NCBI GenBank assembly: GCA_944388045.1
Contig: CALXHG010000004.1
Span: 1-64,000 of the forward strand
Length of the DNA: 64,000 bases
Reading direction: 5' to 3'
From: an uncultured Clostridia bacterium
GTDB lineage: Bacteria; Bacillota; Clostridia; TANB77; CAG-508
Shown here piece after piece: positions 8,433-17,403 of this stretch (positions within the stretch are counted from its first letter, which is position 1; the number at the start of each line of letters is the position of its first letter). The notes under the pieces were generated by a model that did not search any database, had not been told where the DNA came from, and saw only the letters and a program-made list of their open reading frames with translations. The translations under genes were made by a program, and so were the position numbers.

Positions 8433-9503
8433 ATGAGACAAATAAAAGAAGACCCTATTACAGAAGTATTAAAAAAAATAGCACCAGGAACGCCAATAAG
8501 AGAAGGATTAGACAATATATTAAAAGCAAGAACAGGAGCATTATTATTAATAACAGATAAACAAGAAGTTATAAACGAAATTGTAGATGGAGGATTTCAT
8601 ATAAATGAAGAATATTCATCATCAAAATTATATGAATTAGCCAAAATGGATGGAGCAATAGTATTAAGTGGAGACATGAAAAAAATATTATTTGCAAATG
8701 CACAACTAATACCATCAAATCAAATACCATCTTTAGAAACAGGAACAAGACATAAAACAGCAGAAAGAACTGCAAAACAAACAGGAGAACTAGTAATAAG
8801 CATATCACAAAGAAGAAATATAATAACAATCTTTAAAGAAAATAGTAGATATATATTAGAAGACACAGATATTGTATTAAGTAAAGCGAATCAAGCAGTA
8901 CAAACACTAGAAAAATACAGAAAAGTATATGATAATAAACTAAATATATTAAATGAGTATGAAATAAATGATATAGTTACATTAGATGATGTACTTTCTG
9001 TTATACAAAGAGCAGAAATGGTAATGAAAATAGTAGAAGAAATAAAGAAAAAAATATATGAATTAGGTGATGATGGCAGATTAGTAAATATGCAATTAGA
9101 GGAACTAATTGGAGGACTAGAAAAAGAAGAAATTCAGATAATAAAAGATTATATAGTTTCAGATGCTACTCCAGAAGATGTAATAGAACAATTACAAAAT
9201 TTAAGTCATGAAGAATTAATTAAGCAAACAACAATTGCTAAAATATTAGGATATGAAAGTTTTGAAAATTATGAAGATTTAGCAGTATATCCAAGAGGAT
9301 ATAGAATATTAAATAAAATACCAAGAATGCCAAATACTATAATAGAAAATTTAATAAAAGCATTTAAATCTTTTCAACATATACTTGCAGCAGAAACAAG
9401 TGACTTAGATAAAGTAGATGGAATTGGAGAAGTAAGAGCAGAAGCAATAAAACAATATTTAAGAAAAATGCAAGAACAATTTGCATTTGATAATTATATT
9501 TAA
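8433..9503 (+). CDS. disA: DNA-integrity scanning diadenylate cyclase DisA
   Basis: The 356-residue enzyme makes cyclic di-AMP from two ATP and slows when it meets branched DNA, linking genome integrity to sporulation and wall homeostasis. The DAC domain shows MDGAIVLS (about residues 71-78) and GTRHKTAER (about 103-111; the usual RHR is RHK here). A helical linker follows, then C-terminal helix-hairpin-helix DNA-binding motifs (LDKVDGIGEVRAEAIKQ, about 328-344). AAGGAG precedes the ATG. RadA, encoded just upstream, is a known functional partner of DisA in Bacillus. Confidence 0.96.
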   Translation: MRQIKEDPITEVLKKIAPGTPIREGLDNILKARTGALLLITDKQEVINEIVDGGFHINEEYSSSKLYELAKMDGAIVLSGDMKKILFANAQLIPSNQIPSLETGTRHKTAERTAKQTGELVISISQRRNIITIFKENSRYILEDTDIVLSKANQAVQTLEKYRKVYDNKLNILNEYEINDIVTLDDVLSVIQRAEMVMKIVEEIKKKIYELGDDGRLVNMQLEELIGGLEKEEIQIIKDYIVSDATPEDVIEQLQNLSHEELIKQTTIAKILGYESFENYEDLAVYPRGYRILNKIPRMPNTIIENLIKAFKSFQHILAAETSDLDKVDGIGEVRAEAIKQYLRKMQEQFAFDNYI

Positions 9504-9710
9504 AGACATTAAAATAAAAAATCAATAAAATTTTAATAAATAGTTATTTTAAGAACATTATCTAATTGCAGATGAAATATAGCACATTAGCCAATGCGGC
9601 ATGAAACAATAATTAAATATTTATAGAAAATTATATAAATATATTGTATAAAAAATTTTTTTAATATATAATAATTTTGATTTATAAAAAACAAAAGGAA
9701 GGATAAGAAC

Positions 9711-10544
9711 ATGAAAAAATTTTCTAACATTTTAACAATAATAGCATTAATAATTATATTAGTATTAATAGGAACAGTATCTTATGGATATTATAAAAAA
9801 GTAACAATGGAAGTAAAAAATCCAATAGTAACAATGGAAGTACAAGATTATGGAGTAATAAAATTAGAATTATATCCAGAAGAAGCACCAGAAGCAGTAG
9901 CTAATTTTATAGCATTAGCTCAAAACGGATTTTATAATGGATTAAAATTCCACAGAGTAGTAAAAGACTTTATGATACAAGGTGGAGACAAAAATGGAGA
10001 TGGAACAGGAGAACCACAATTAAGTGATTTAGGACTAGTTGGAGAAGATGATGCAAATAATAGAACATATTGTATAACTGGAGAATTTCTTGCAAATGGA
10101 TATGAAAATACATTAAAAAATGAAGAAGGAACAATATCAATGGCAAGAGCAGATTATACATCATATTCATCACAATTAACAACAGAAAGTTATAATTCTG
10201 CAGGTTCACAATTTTTTATAAATACAGTTGATAATTCATCTCTTGATGGAAGTTATGCTGTATTTGGAAAAGTAATTGAAGGAATGGATGTTGTACATGC
10301 AATAGAAAATGTTGAAGTAAAAGCAGCAGAAGATGAAACAGCAGAAAATGAGGAATCAACAGAATCAAAAAGCACAGAATCTCAAGCAGAAGTAAGTACA
10401 CCAGTTACAGATGTAATAATATCAAATGTATCTGTAGAAACATATGGAATTGATTATGGTATGCCAGAAACTTTAGAACCATTTGATTATTATAATTGGA
10501 TATATCAAACTTATGGAATAAACTTACAACAATCTTTAAATTAA
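9711..10544 (+). CDS. Membrane-anchored cyclophilin-type peptidyl-prolyl isomerase
   Basis: The 277-residue protein has an N-terminal membrane anchor (about residues 8-27) and a cyclophilin domain (about 40-205). The family core is visible: GVIKLELYPEEAPEAVANF, FYNGLKFHRVVKDFMIQGG and GSQFFINT. A glutamate/serine/threonine-rich insert (about 203-227) and a C-terminal segment follow. It probably speeds proline isomerisation of proteins emerging from the Sec system outside the membrane. The catalytic arginine (FHRVV) is present. AAAGGAAGG precedes the ATG. The upstream gap of about 200 bases shows no other feature that I can support. Confidence 0.92.
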   Translation: MKKFSNILTIIALIIILVLIGTVSYGYYKKVTMEVKNPIVTMEVQDYGVIKLELYPEEAPEAVANFIALAQNGFYNGLKFHRVVKDFMIQGGDKNGDGTGEPQLSDLGLVGEDDANNRTYCITGEFLANGYENTLKNEEGTISMARADYTSYSSQLTTESYNSAGSQFFINTVDNSSLDGSYAVFGKVIEGMDVVHAIENVEVKAAEDETAENEESTESKSTESQAEVSTPVTDVIISNVSVETYGIDYGMPETLEPFDYYNWIYQTYGINLQQSLN

Positions 10545-10595
10545 AAAATAATATAACTAAAATAATAGATAGAATTTATTAGTAAAATAATAAAA

Positions 10596-10634
10596 AGGTT
10601 TATAGGTATATCCTTTATAAAAAACCTAAATTAA
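10596..10634 (+). promoter_or_regulatory. Conserved AGGTTTATAGG leader hairpin, copy 1
   Basis: AGGTTTATAGG, loop TATAT, CC, then TTTATAAAAAACCT can fold as a hairpin closed by AGGTTT/AAACCT, followed by AAATT. A second copy with the same core and same loop length (TAAAT) lies at 40274-40307. Both stand shortly upstream of a small gene of unknown function, so this may be a shared RNA control element. Confidence 0.5.
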
Positions 10635-10656
10635 TATATGAGGAAAACTAATAAAA

Positions 10657-10836
10657 ATGAGTAAAGAAGATAAAAAATTAGAAGTTGTAGATGGTGATGG
10701 TTCTACATTAAATATTTCTCCAGTGTATAATCATATAAAAGATGTAAAACCAAAAGGAAAAAGAAATGACCAAAAAATAATTGTTCCAAATGAAAAAAAG
10801 ATATCTAAAAAAATAACAAAAAAATCAAAAAAATAA
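10657..10836 (+). CDS. 59-aa lysine-rich hypothetical protein
   Basis: This short ORF starts MSKEDKKLEVVDGDG and ends in a run of lysines (KKITKKSKK). It has a plausible ribosome-binding site, AGGAAAA, about 11 bases upstream, and codon use like its neighbours. It is strongly basic at its C-terminus and has no membrane segment or signal peptide. I do not recognise a family. It could bind nucleic acid, but that is only a guess from charge. It lies in the gap between the cyclophilin and BspA-like genes and is preceded by the conserved AGGTTTATAGG hairpin. Confidence 0.6.
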   Translation: MSKEDKKLEVVDGDGSTLNISPVYNHIKDVKPKGKRNDQKIIVPNEKKISKKITKKSKK

Positions 10837-10934
10837 GCAATAAAAATGTATCCATGAAAATAAATTAAGTAATTAAATTTTCTTGAATACATTTTTGTGT
10901 ATGTAACTAAAGAGAACAAAAGGGGGAGAAGATT

Positions 10935-13900
10935 TTGAAATTAAAAATAAAGAACTACAATATAATTCTTTTGTTTCTTTTGGTAGCTTCAACAATATTG
11001 ATGGGAATTGGATATGCAGCAATAAATTCTGTAACTGGAGAAATAAATGTAACAGTATCAGCAGAAGCACAAGAAGGAGTATTTATAACAGACATTGAAC
11101 TAGTAAGTGAAGTTGATGCAGATACAGGAATATCAAATATAAACAATTATATAGGTACAACAATGAATAGTACAGTAGCACTTTCTACAACAAATCCAAA
11201 TTCAGAAATAGTGTATAAAGTAACAGTATATAATAGAGGAGACCAAAGTTCTACATATTTAGGAGCATTATATGACGAAGAATTTTATGATAACTTAGGA
11301 ATAGTTTTTGAAGTAGAAGGAATTTCTGTAGAAGATGAGATTGCACCAAAAGAAACAAAAGAATTTACAATAAAATTTAAATATAAAGATGGAGTAATAC
11401 CAGAAAGTAATATATTAAATTCATATATAAACTTTAAGTTTGGAAATCCAAATAGATTGATGTTAGCTAATCAAAATGATGGAACATATTTAAACAGTGG
11501 AATAGCAAGAGAACAAATAGAAAATATAAGGTTTGTATATGGAGAATTACCAAATGAAGGAGTAATATCATTTTTTGATGCATCAGAAAAAGGAAATGAA
11601 AGCATATGGGGCTATTATACAGACACAGATGGAAATGGAATGTATGAGCTAACATTTACAAGTACAGAACCAATTTATGCAAATATAAATTCAGGTTACT
11701 TATTCTATGATTTACTAAATGTGAAAACAATAAATTTTGATAATTTTTCAACCAAAGGAACAACAAATATGCAAGCAATGTTTGCATTAAGTGAAGAAAA
11801 TTATTGGGAATATAAAGATATGCTACTGGAAGAAATAATAGGGTTAGAAAAGTTTGATACAAGTCAAGTAACAGATATGGGATGGATGTTTTATGGCTGT
11901 GGTCTTCTAAAAAACTTAAATTTGAGTAGTTTTAATACAAGTCAAGTAACAAATATGATTAGTATGTTTGACTCTTGTTATACTTTATCCAATATAGATT
12001 TAAGTAGTTTTGATACAAGTAAGGTAGTAGATATGAGTTTTATGTTCGCTTATTGTAGAAATTTAATAAATTTAAATTCAAGTAGTTTCAACACAAGTAA
12101 TGTAGTAACAATGGAGTCGATGTTTGATAATTGTCAATCAATAACCAATATAGATGTAAGTACATTTGACACAAGTAATGTAACAGATATGAGCTATATG
12201 TTTTACAACTGTGAAAGTATTTCAAATATAGATTTAAGTAATTTTGATACAAGTCAGGCAATTACATTAGAAGCAATGTTCAGCGGATGTATTTCTGTAA
12301 AAGATTTAGATGTAACAAAATTTGATACGAGAAATGTTACTAACATGGACGAAATGTTTTGTTATTGTAAAGAATTAACAAGTATTGATGTAAGTAATTT
12401 TAATACAGAAAATGTATCGAAAATGAATTATATGTTTTCGGGAGATAATAATACGGGTTATATGAAGTTAAAAGAAATAAAAGGATTAGAAAATTTTGAT
12501 ACAAGTAAAGTAACTTTAATGTATGCTATGTTTTGGAATTGCCCAGAATTAATACAATTAGATTTAAGTAATTTTAATACATCAAAAGTAACGGATATGA
12601 GCAGAATGTTTGGATGTAATGGTACAGCAATGAAATTAGAAAAAATATATGTAAGTGAATATGATGAATCAACAAATACAGGTTGGACAACCAAAAGTGT
12701 TACAAATTCAGAATATATGTTTACAAACTGTACAAGTTTAGTAGGAGGATTTGGAACTGTATTTGATTCATCACATATAGACAAAGAATATGCAAGAATA
12801 GATAAATATGGAGAACCAGGCTACTTAACAAATAAAAATCCTGTAGAAAACAGATTAAAATACTCTAATTATCAATCATCAACTTTTATGGATAGTGGAG
12901 TAGAAAAAAGCAAAATTGAAACAGTAAGCTTTAAATATGGAGAAGTACCTAGTGAAGGAGTTATATCACAATTTGATGCCTCAGAAAAACAAGATGGAAG
13001 TATAACAGGATATTATACAGACACAGATGGTAATAATTTATATGAATTAACATTTGTAAGTAAAGACACAATTTATGCAAATATAAACTCTAGTAATTTA
13101 TTTAGAGGATTAACAAAATTAAAAAGTATTGATTTTGAAAACTTCAACACAAAAGGAACAAGTGATATGTCTTATATGTTTGTTGGATGCAATGAATTAA
13201 CAGTTTTAGATGTAAGTAATTTTAACACAAGTAATGTTACTAATATGGAAGTAATGTTTGGTGGATTAAGTGTAACAAATTTAGACTTAAGTAATTTTGA
13301 CACAAGAAACGTAACGAATATGGGTTCTATGTTTGAAGGTTGTAGAAATTTGACAAATCTAAATTTAAGTAGTTTTGATACAAGTCAAGTAACAGATATG
13401 AGCTATATGTTTAATCGATGTGCTTCAATATCAAAATTAGATATAAGTACTTTTGAAACAGGTAATGTAACTGTTATGTTTCGCATGTTTACAAGTTGCT
13501 CAAATTTGCAAAGTTTAGATGTAAGTAATTTTGATACAAGTAATGTAACTAATATGTCTTTTATGTTTGCAAGTTGCTCAAACTTGCAAAGCATAGATGT
13601 AAGTAATTTTGATACAAGTAATGTTACTATGATGACTGGAATGTTTGGAACAGTAACTATGAATGGAGAAATAATGTCTATAACAGAAATCAAAGGACTA
13701 GAAAACTTTAAAACAAATAAAGTAACTGACATGGGAGGGATGTTTGCTAATTGTATTAATTTGAAGTATATAGATATAAGTAATTTCGATACAGAAAACT
13801 TAAAAAGTGCAGAATTTATGTTTATAAATTGCAGAAATATAACAGAATTAAATTTAAAGAACTTTAGAACAGATAATGCAGGTTATATAGATGGTTTATT

Positions 13901-14210
13901 TATGGGATGCTCTTCACTAAAAGAGATAGATATAAGTAGCTTTAATACAAGCAAAGTACAATACACTAATTATATGTTTGATGGTTGCACAAATCTAAAA
14001 ACAATATATGTAAGTGAATATGATGAGACAACAGATACTGGCTGGACAACAAAAAATGTTGTAAATTCAGATAGAATGTTTACAGGTTGTACAAGTCTAG
14101 TAGGAGGAAATGGAACAGTATTTGATTCTACGCATATAGATGCAACATATGCTAGAATAGATAAAGCAGGAGAACCAGGATATTTTACAAATATAAATGA
14201 TAAACAATAA
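10935..14210 (+). CDS. BspA-like DUF285 repeat surface protein with SipW-type leader
   Basis: The 1091-residue protein starts at a TTG behind AGGGGGAG. It has a membrane/leader segment ending GIGYAAINS (about residues 24-32), the pattern processed by SipW-type signal peptidases. A beta-rich TasA/camelysin-like domain follows (about 33-170). Two long arrays of about 24-residue DUF285 repeats then follow (core: FDTSNVTDMSYMF), roughly residues 180-633 and 640-1090. Each array ends with the same cap (TGWTTK, then CTSLVGG, then GEPGY), so the whole array module has been duplicated. BspA-type repeats are surface adhesins in gut and oral bacteria. No LPXTG motif or C-terminal anchor is present, so attachment probably runs through the fibre made with the genes downstream. 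Confidence 0.88.
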   Translation: MKLKIKNYNIILLFLLVASTILMGIGYAAINSVTGEINVTVSAEAQEGVFITDIELVSEVDADTGISNINNYIGTTMNSTVALSTTNPNSEIVYKVTVYNRGDQSSTYLGALYDEEFYDNLGIVFEVEGISVEDEIAPKETKEFTIKFKYKDGVIPESNILNSYINFKFGNPNRLMLANQNDGTYLNSGIAREQIENIRFVYGELPNEGVISFFDASEKGNESIWGYYTDTDGNGMYELTFTSTEPIYANINSGYLFYDLLNVKTINFDNFSTKGTTNMQAMFALSEENYWEYKDMLLEEIIGLEKFDTSQVTDMGWMFYGCGLLKNLNLSSFNTSQVTNMISMFDSCYTLSNIDLSSFDTSKVVDMSFMFAYCRNLINLNSSSFNTSNVVTMESMFDNCQSITNIDVSTFDTSNVTDMSYMFYNCESISNIDLSNFDTSQAITLEAMFSGCISVKDLDVTKFDTRNVTNMDEMFCYCKELTSIDVSNFNTENVSKMNYMFSGDNNTGYMKLKEIKGLENFDTSKVTLMYAMFWNCPELIQLDLSNFNTSKVTDMSRMFGCNGTAMKLEKIYVSEYDESTNTGWTTKSVTNSEYMFTNCTSLVGGFGTVFDSSHIDKEYARIDKYGEPGYLTNKNPVENRLKYSNYQSSTFMDSGVEKSKIETVSFKYGEVPSEGVISQFDASEKQDGSITGYYTDTDGNNLYELTFVSKDTIYANINSSNLFRGLTKLKSIDFENFNTKGTSDMSYMFVGCNELTVLDVSNFNTSNVTNMEVMFGGLSVTNLDLSNFDTRNVTNMGSMFEGCRNLTNLNLSSFDTSQVTDMSYMFNRCASISKLDISTFETGNVTVMFRMFTSCSNLQSLDVSNFDTSNVTNMSFMFASCSNLQSIDVSNFDTSNVTMMTGMFGTVTMNGEIMSITEIKGLENFKTNKVTDMGGMFANCINLKYIDISNFDTENLKSAEFMFINCRNITELNLKNFRTDNAGYIDGLFMGCSSLKEIDISSFNTSKVQYTNYMFDGCTNLKTIYVSEYDETTDTGWTTKNVVNSDRMFTGCTSLVGGNGTVFDSTHIDATYARIDKAGEPGYFTNINDKQ

Positions 14211-14231
14211 ATATAAATAATAAAAAGATAA

Positions 14232-14261
14232 GGTAGTGTAAATAAAAAAATTTACACTACC
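14232..14261. terminator. Hairpin between the BspA-like and signal peptidase genes
   Basis: GGTAGTGTAAAT (14232-14243) and ATTTACACTACC (14250-14261) form a perfect 12-base stem. No T-run follows on the plus strand, so it may only attenuate or stabilise message rather than end it. Confidence 0.5.
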
Positions 14262-14292
14262 CAAAGATAAAATTAAAAAAGAGAGGAAACAT

Positions 14293-15423
14293 ATGAAAAA
14301 AGATAAAAGATTAATAATATTTGAAGTAATATTATTATTAATAATAATATCAGCAATGTTTTTTAATAAAATAATAACAAGACAAATTTTAGCAATAATA
14401 TTATTAATTTATACGATTTTAAATAAAGTACTTGTCAAAAATGATAAAATAGGTTATTCTAATAGTAGAAATTTTACAATAATGTTAACAATAATTGGAC
14501 TAGTATATGTAGGCTTTTTATATTTCTTAGGAATATTTGCAGGCTTTTATCGTTCTACAGTACAATTAACATTATGGTCAATAGCCAATTATATAATACC
14601 ATTTATAATTATTATAATATCATCAGAAATAACAAGAAAAAATTTATTATTAAGAGAAAACAAGATATCACAATATATAATAGTTATAGCAATGGTAATG
14701 TTAGATGTTGTAATAAATACAAATATATATAATTTAGATAGTGTAAATGACTATTTTACTCTAGTAACTTTTATAATTATAACATCAATAGCAAACAACA
14801 TATTTTTTAATTACAGTGTAAAAAAATTCAGAAATGCAACAGCTATAATAATATATAAAATAATAACAACATTATATATGTATTTTATACCAATAACACC
14901 AGATATATACATATTTTTAGAATCAGTATTTAAACTAATATTACCATATATTATGTATGCAATTGTACAAACATTTTATGGAAAAAAAGAGGAAATAATT
15001 TCAACAAAACATAAAAGAAGAGATACTGTAATTTTAATAATAAGTATAATAATAATAGTTCTAATAATAATGTTAGTATCATGCAAATTTAAATTTGGAG
15101 CATTAGTAGTAGGTTCAGCAAGTATGACAGGAACAATAAATAAAGGAGATATTATTATATATGAAAAATATGAAGAAGAAGAACAAGTAAAAGTAGGAAG
15201 TGTTATAGTATTCAATAATGATGACACAAAAATTATACACAGAATAATAGACAAAAAAACAGTAGGAGGAAAACTAATATATTACACACAAGGAGATGCT
15301 AATCAAACTAAAGATGAAGGCTATAGAGTATATGAAGATATATATGGACAAGTAAAATTAAGAATACCATATATAGGTTATTTTACATTATGGATTAATG
15401 ATTTGTTGGGAGGAAGTAAATAA
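14293..15423 (+). CDS. SipW-type signal peptidase I with multi-pass N-terminal domain
   Basis: The C-terminal 120 residues are an archaeal/ER-type signal peptidase: catalytic serine in GSASMTGTI (about residues 273-281), histidine in IIHRIID (about 314-320) replacing the usual lysine, and YTQGDAN (about 330-336). The first 240 residues hold about six membrane segments, much longer than a minimal SipW. The expected substrates are encoded on either side: both the BspA-like protein and the TasA-like protein carry GIGYA leaders. The ATG follows GAGAGGAAA. The next gene overlaps it by one base, so they are one operon. Confidence 0.88.
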   Translation: MKKDKRLIIFEVILLLIIISAMFFNKIITRQILAIILLIYTILNKVLVKNDKIGYSNSRNFTIMLTIIGLVYVGFLYFLGIFAGFYRSTVQLTLWSIANYIIPFIIIIISSEITRKNLLLRENKISQYIIVIAMVMLDVVINTNIYNLDSVNDYFTLVTFIIITSIANNIFFNYSVKKFRNATAIIIYKIITTLYMYFIPITPDIYIFLESVFKLILPYIMYAIVQTFYGKKEEIISTKHKRRDTVILIISIIIIVLIIMLVSCKFKFGALVVGSASMTGTINKGDIIIYEKYEEEEQVKVGSVIVFNNDDTKIIHRIIDKKTVGGKLIYYTQGDANQTKDEGYRVYEDIYGQVKLRIPYIGYFTLWINDLLGGSK

Positions 15424-16538
15424 TGGAAAAGAATAGTCAAGAGAAGAAAATATTAAGACATCAAAGAAAAAGACGAAATAACAAAATAAAACTTGGCTTA
15501 AGTAGTATTATATTAATAGTTTTAGGAGCACTAATAATTTTAAGCTATTTTAAAACAAATACAAACGAGTATAATAAATATACCGAAAATGCAAATGTAA
15601 ATTATGATGTAGAATTAAAGCAAAATGATTATTATCCAGAAGATTATGAATTCGAAAATAATACATTAATAGCAACACTAATAAATAATTTAAATATAAA
15701 TTTTAATTATAATTTAAAATTAGAAGAAAAACAGGAATATACATATAGTTATAAAATAACAGCAAAAACAAAAGTACAAAGTGAAGATGATAGTACAACA
15801 ATATATGAAACAACAGATGAATTAGTAAATAAAGAAGAGCAAACTTCTAATTCAGAAAATTTAAATATAATTGAAAATATAAAAATAAATTATGATGAAT
15901 ATAATGATAAAATTAGTAAATTTGTAAAACTTTACAGTTTAAACGAAACTAATAATATGCTAGAATTGAATATGGAAGTTAAAATAATAAACAAATATGA
16001 TGGAACACAAATAAATAAAGAAAAAAATGTAATGACATTAACTATACCATTAACAACAAAAACTGTAAATATTAGTATAGGACAAAATGTAATACAAGAC
16101 GAAGGGCAAATACTATCAAAAAAAGGTGAATATTCACAAGAAGATGTAAAATATTTGTTAGTAATTGGAATAATAATAGAATTAATTGGAATTTTAATTT
16201 TTATAAAATTTATAAAATACTTATTTGAAACAAGAAGTGCAGAAACAATGTATGACCAACAATTAAAAATGATATTGTTTAATTATAAGAATTTTATACA
16301 GCAAACAAACAATAAAGTAAATGAGAATGATTATAAAGTAATACAAATAAATACATTTAATGAAATGATTGGATTAAGAGATACAATACAATCACCAATA
16401 TTAATGTATACAGTAGAAAATGAAAGAAAAACATATTTTACAATAATAAAAGATGGACTATTATATAAATATATATTAGGTTCTAATGAAATAAGAGAAG
16501 AACTAAGAAAAATTGCAGCACAAAAAAAGAAAAAATAA
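15423..16538 (+). CDS. DUF5305 family membrane protein
   Basis: This 371-residue protein has a basic N-terminus, a membrane segment (about residues 26-44), an extracellular domain of about 195 residues rich in asparagine and glutamate, and a second membrane segment (about 242-264). A cytoplasmic tail of about 105 residues follows. The arrangement and the position directly behind a SipW-type peptidase match DUF5305 proteins, whose function is unknown. The ATG overlaps the stop codon of the peptidase gene (TAATG). It may help assemble or hold the surface fibre; this is inferred from context only. Confidence 0.75.
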   Translation: MEKNSQEKKILRHQRKRRNNKIKLGLSSIILIVLGALIILSYFKTNTNEYNKYTENANVNYDVELKQNDYYPEDYEFENNTLIATLINNLNINFNYNLKLEEKQEYTYSYKITAKTKVQSEDDSTTIYETTDELVNKEEQTSNSENLNIIENIKINYDEYNDKISKFVKLYSLNETNNMLELNMEVKIINKYDGTQINKEKNVMTLTIPLTTKTVNISIGQNVIQDEGQILSKKGEYSQEDVKYLLVIGIIIELIGILIFIKFIKYLFETRSAETMYDQQLKMILFNYKNFIQQTNNKVNENDYKVIQINTFNEMIGLRDTIQSPILMYTVENERKTYFTIIKDGLLYKYILGSNEIREELRKIAAQKKKK

Positions 16539-16618
16539 AATTAAAAATTGAAAAAATTTTAGTATAAAAACAAACTAAATAAAAATATAGAACAATTACA
16601 ACAATTTTACTAACTTTG

Positions 16619-16652
16619 ATAAATATACATACACCAAAAAGTGTATATTTAT
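16619..16652. terminator. AT-rich hairpin upstream of the TasA-like gene
   Basis: ATAAATATACA (16619-16629) and TGTATATTTAT (16642-16652) are perfect 11-base inverted repeats. The structure probably ends the DUF5305 message, although the stem is weak and the T-run short. Confidence 0.5.
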
Positions 16653-16725
16653 TTATATATAAACTAAGGTTTTATAAATTTTTAAAATTTGTAAAAAAAC
16701 CAAAGATAAAAGGGAGGTGAAGAAC

Positions 16726-17238
16726 ATGAATCAAAATTCAGGAAAAACAAAAACAATAATATGGGTAACATTATTATTAGCTGTTGTAGTAATAGGAATT
16801 GGATATGCAACAATATCAGCAACAAACTTAAATATTTCTGGTACAGCTTCAGCAACAGGAGATACAACAGACTTTGTTGTAAAATTTGATGATTCTGTTG
16901 AAATAGCTACAGCTGGACAAGGTACAACATCAGGAGATATTGTAAATGATACTACTGCTACAATGACTGTAGAAGGATTATCAGCAGCTGGTGAAAAAGC
17001 ATCTGCTACATATACTATAAAAAATGAAAGTCAAGCTTTATCAGCAGATTTAACAGCACAAGCAAGTATAACAAATACAGAATACTTTGATATAAGCTAT
17101 TCTTTTGGTAAGACATCAATAGATACAGGAGATACTACAACATTAACAGTTACTGTAACATTAAAGAAAACAGTAATTGAAGATTTAGACCCTGCAGACT
17201 TAACAGTTACAATTACAGCAACACCAAAACAACCATAG
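16726..17238 (+). CDS. TasA/camelysin-like fibre protein with SipW-dependent leader
   Basis: The 170-residue protein has a leader ending VIGIGYATISATNLNISG (about residues 24-41) and a beta-rich, threonine/alanine-rich mature part with few lysines. This matches small SipW-dependent fibre subunits related to TasA and camelysin. The true ATG at 16726 follows GGGAGGTG; the in-frame GTG at 16717 is inside that ribosome-binding site. The gene ends a cluster with the BspA-like adhesin, the SipW-type peptidase and DUF5305, so the four probably build one surface structure. Codons such as GCT/ACT are a little more frequent than in neighbours, as expected for a highly expressed protein. Confidence 0.8.
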   Translation: MNQNSGKTKTIIWVTLLLAVVVIGIGYATISATNLNISGTASATGDTTDFVVKFDDSVEIATAGQGTTSGDIVNDTTATMTVEGLSAAGEKASATYTIKNESQALSADLTAQASITNTEYFDISYSFGKTSIDTGDTTTLTVTVTLKKTVIEDLDPADLTVTITATPKQP

Positions 17239-17254
17239 TAATAATAAAAATAAG

Positions 17255-17284
17255 AGCAATACTAATAAGTATTGCTTTTAATTT
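17255..17284 (+). terminator. Terminator after the TasA-like gene
   Basis: AGCAATACT (17255-17263), loop AATA, AGTATTGCT (17268-17276), then TTTAATTTT. This is a good intrinsic terminator closing the surface-fibre cluster. Confidence 0.85.
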
Positions 17285-17296
17285 TGCCTAAAATAC

Positions 17297-17325
17297 TTGA
17301 CGTAAAATGGATAAGAGTATATAAT
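17297..17325 (+). promoter_or_regulatory. Promoter for proS
   Basis: TTGACG (17297-17302) and TATAAT (17320-17325) with a 17-base spacer lie about 80 bases before the proS start, directly after a terminator. Confidence 0.8.
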
Positions 17326-17403
17326 GTAAAATATTGAAATATAAGATATAAAATTATTTATTTAATAAAAATATACACCTTAAAGAAAGGAATAGAAGTT
17401 TTT

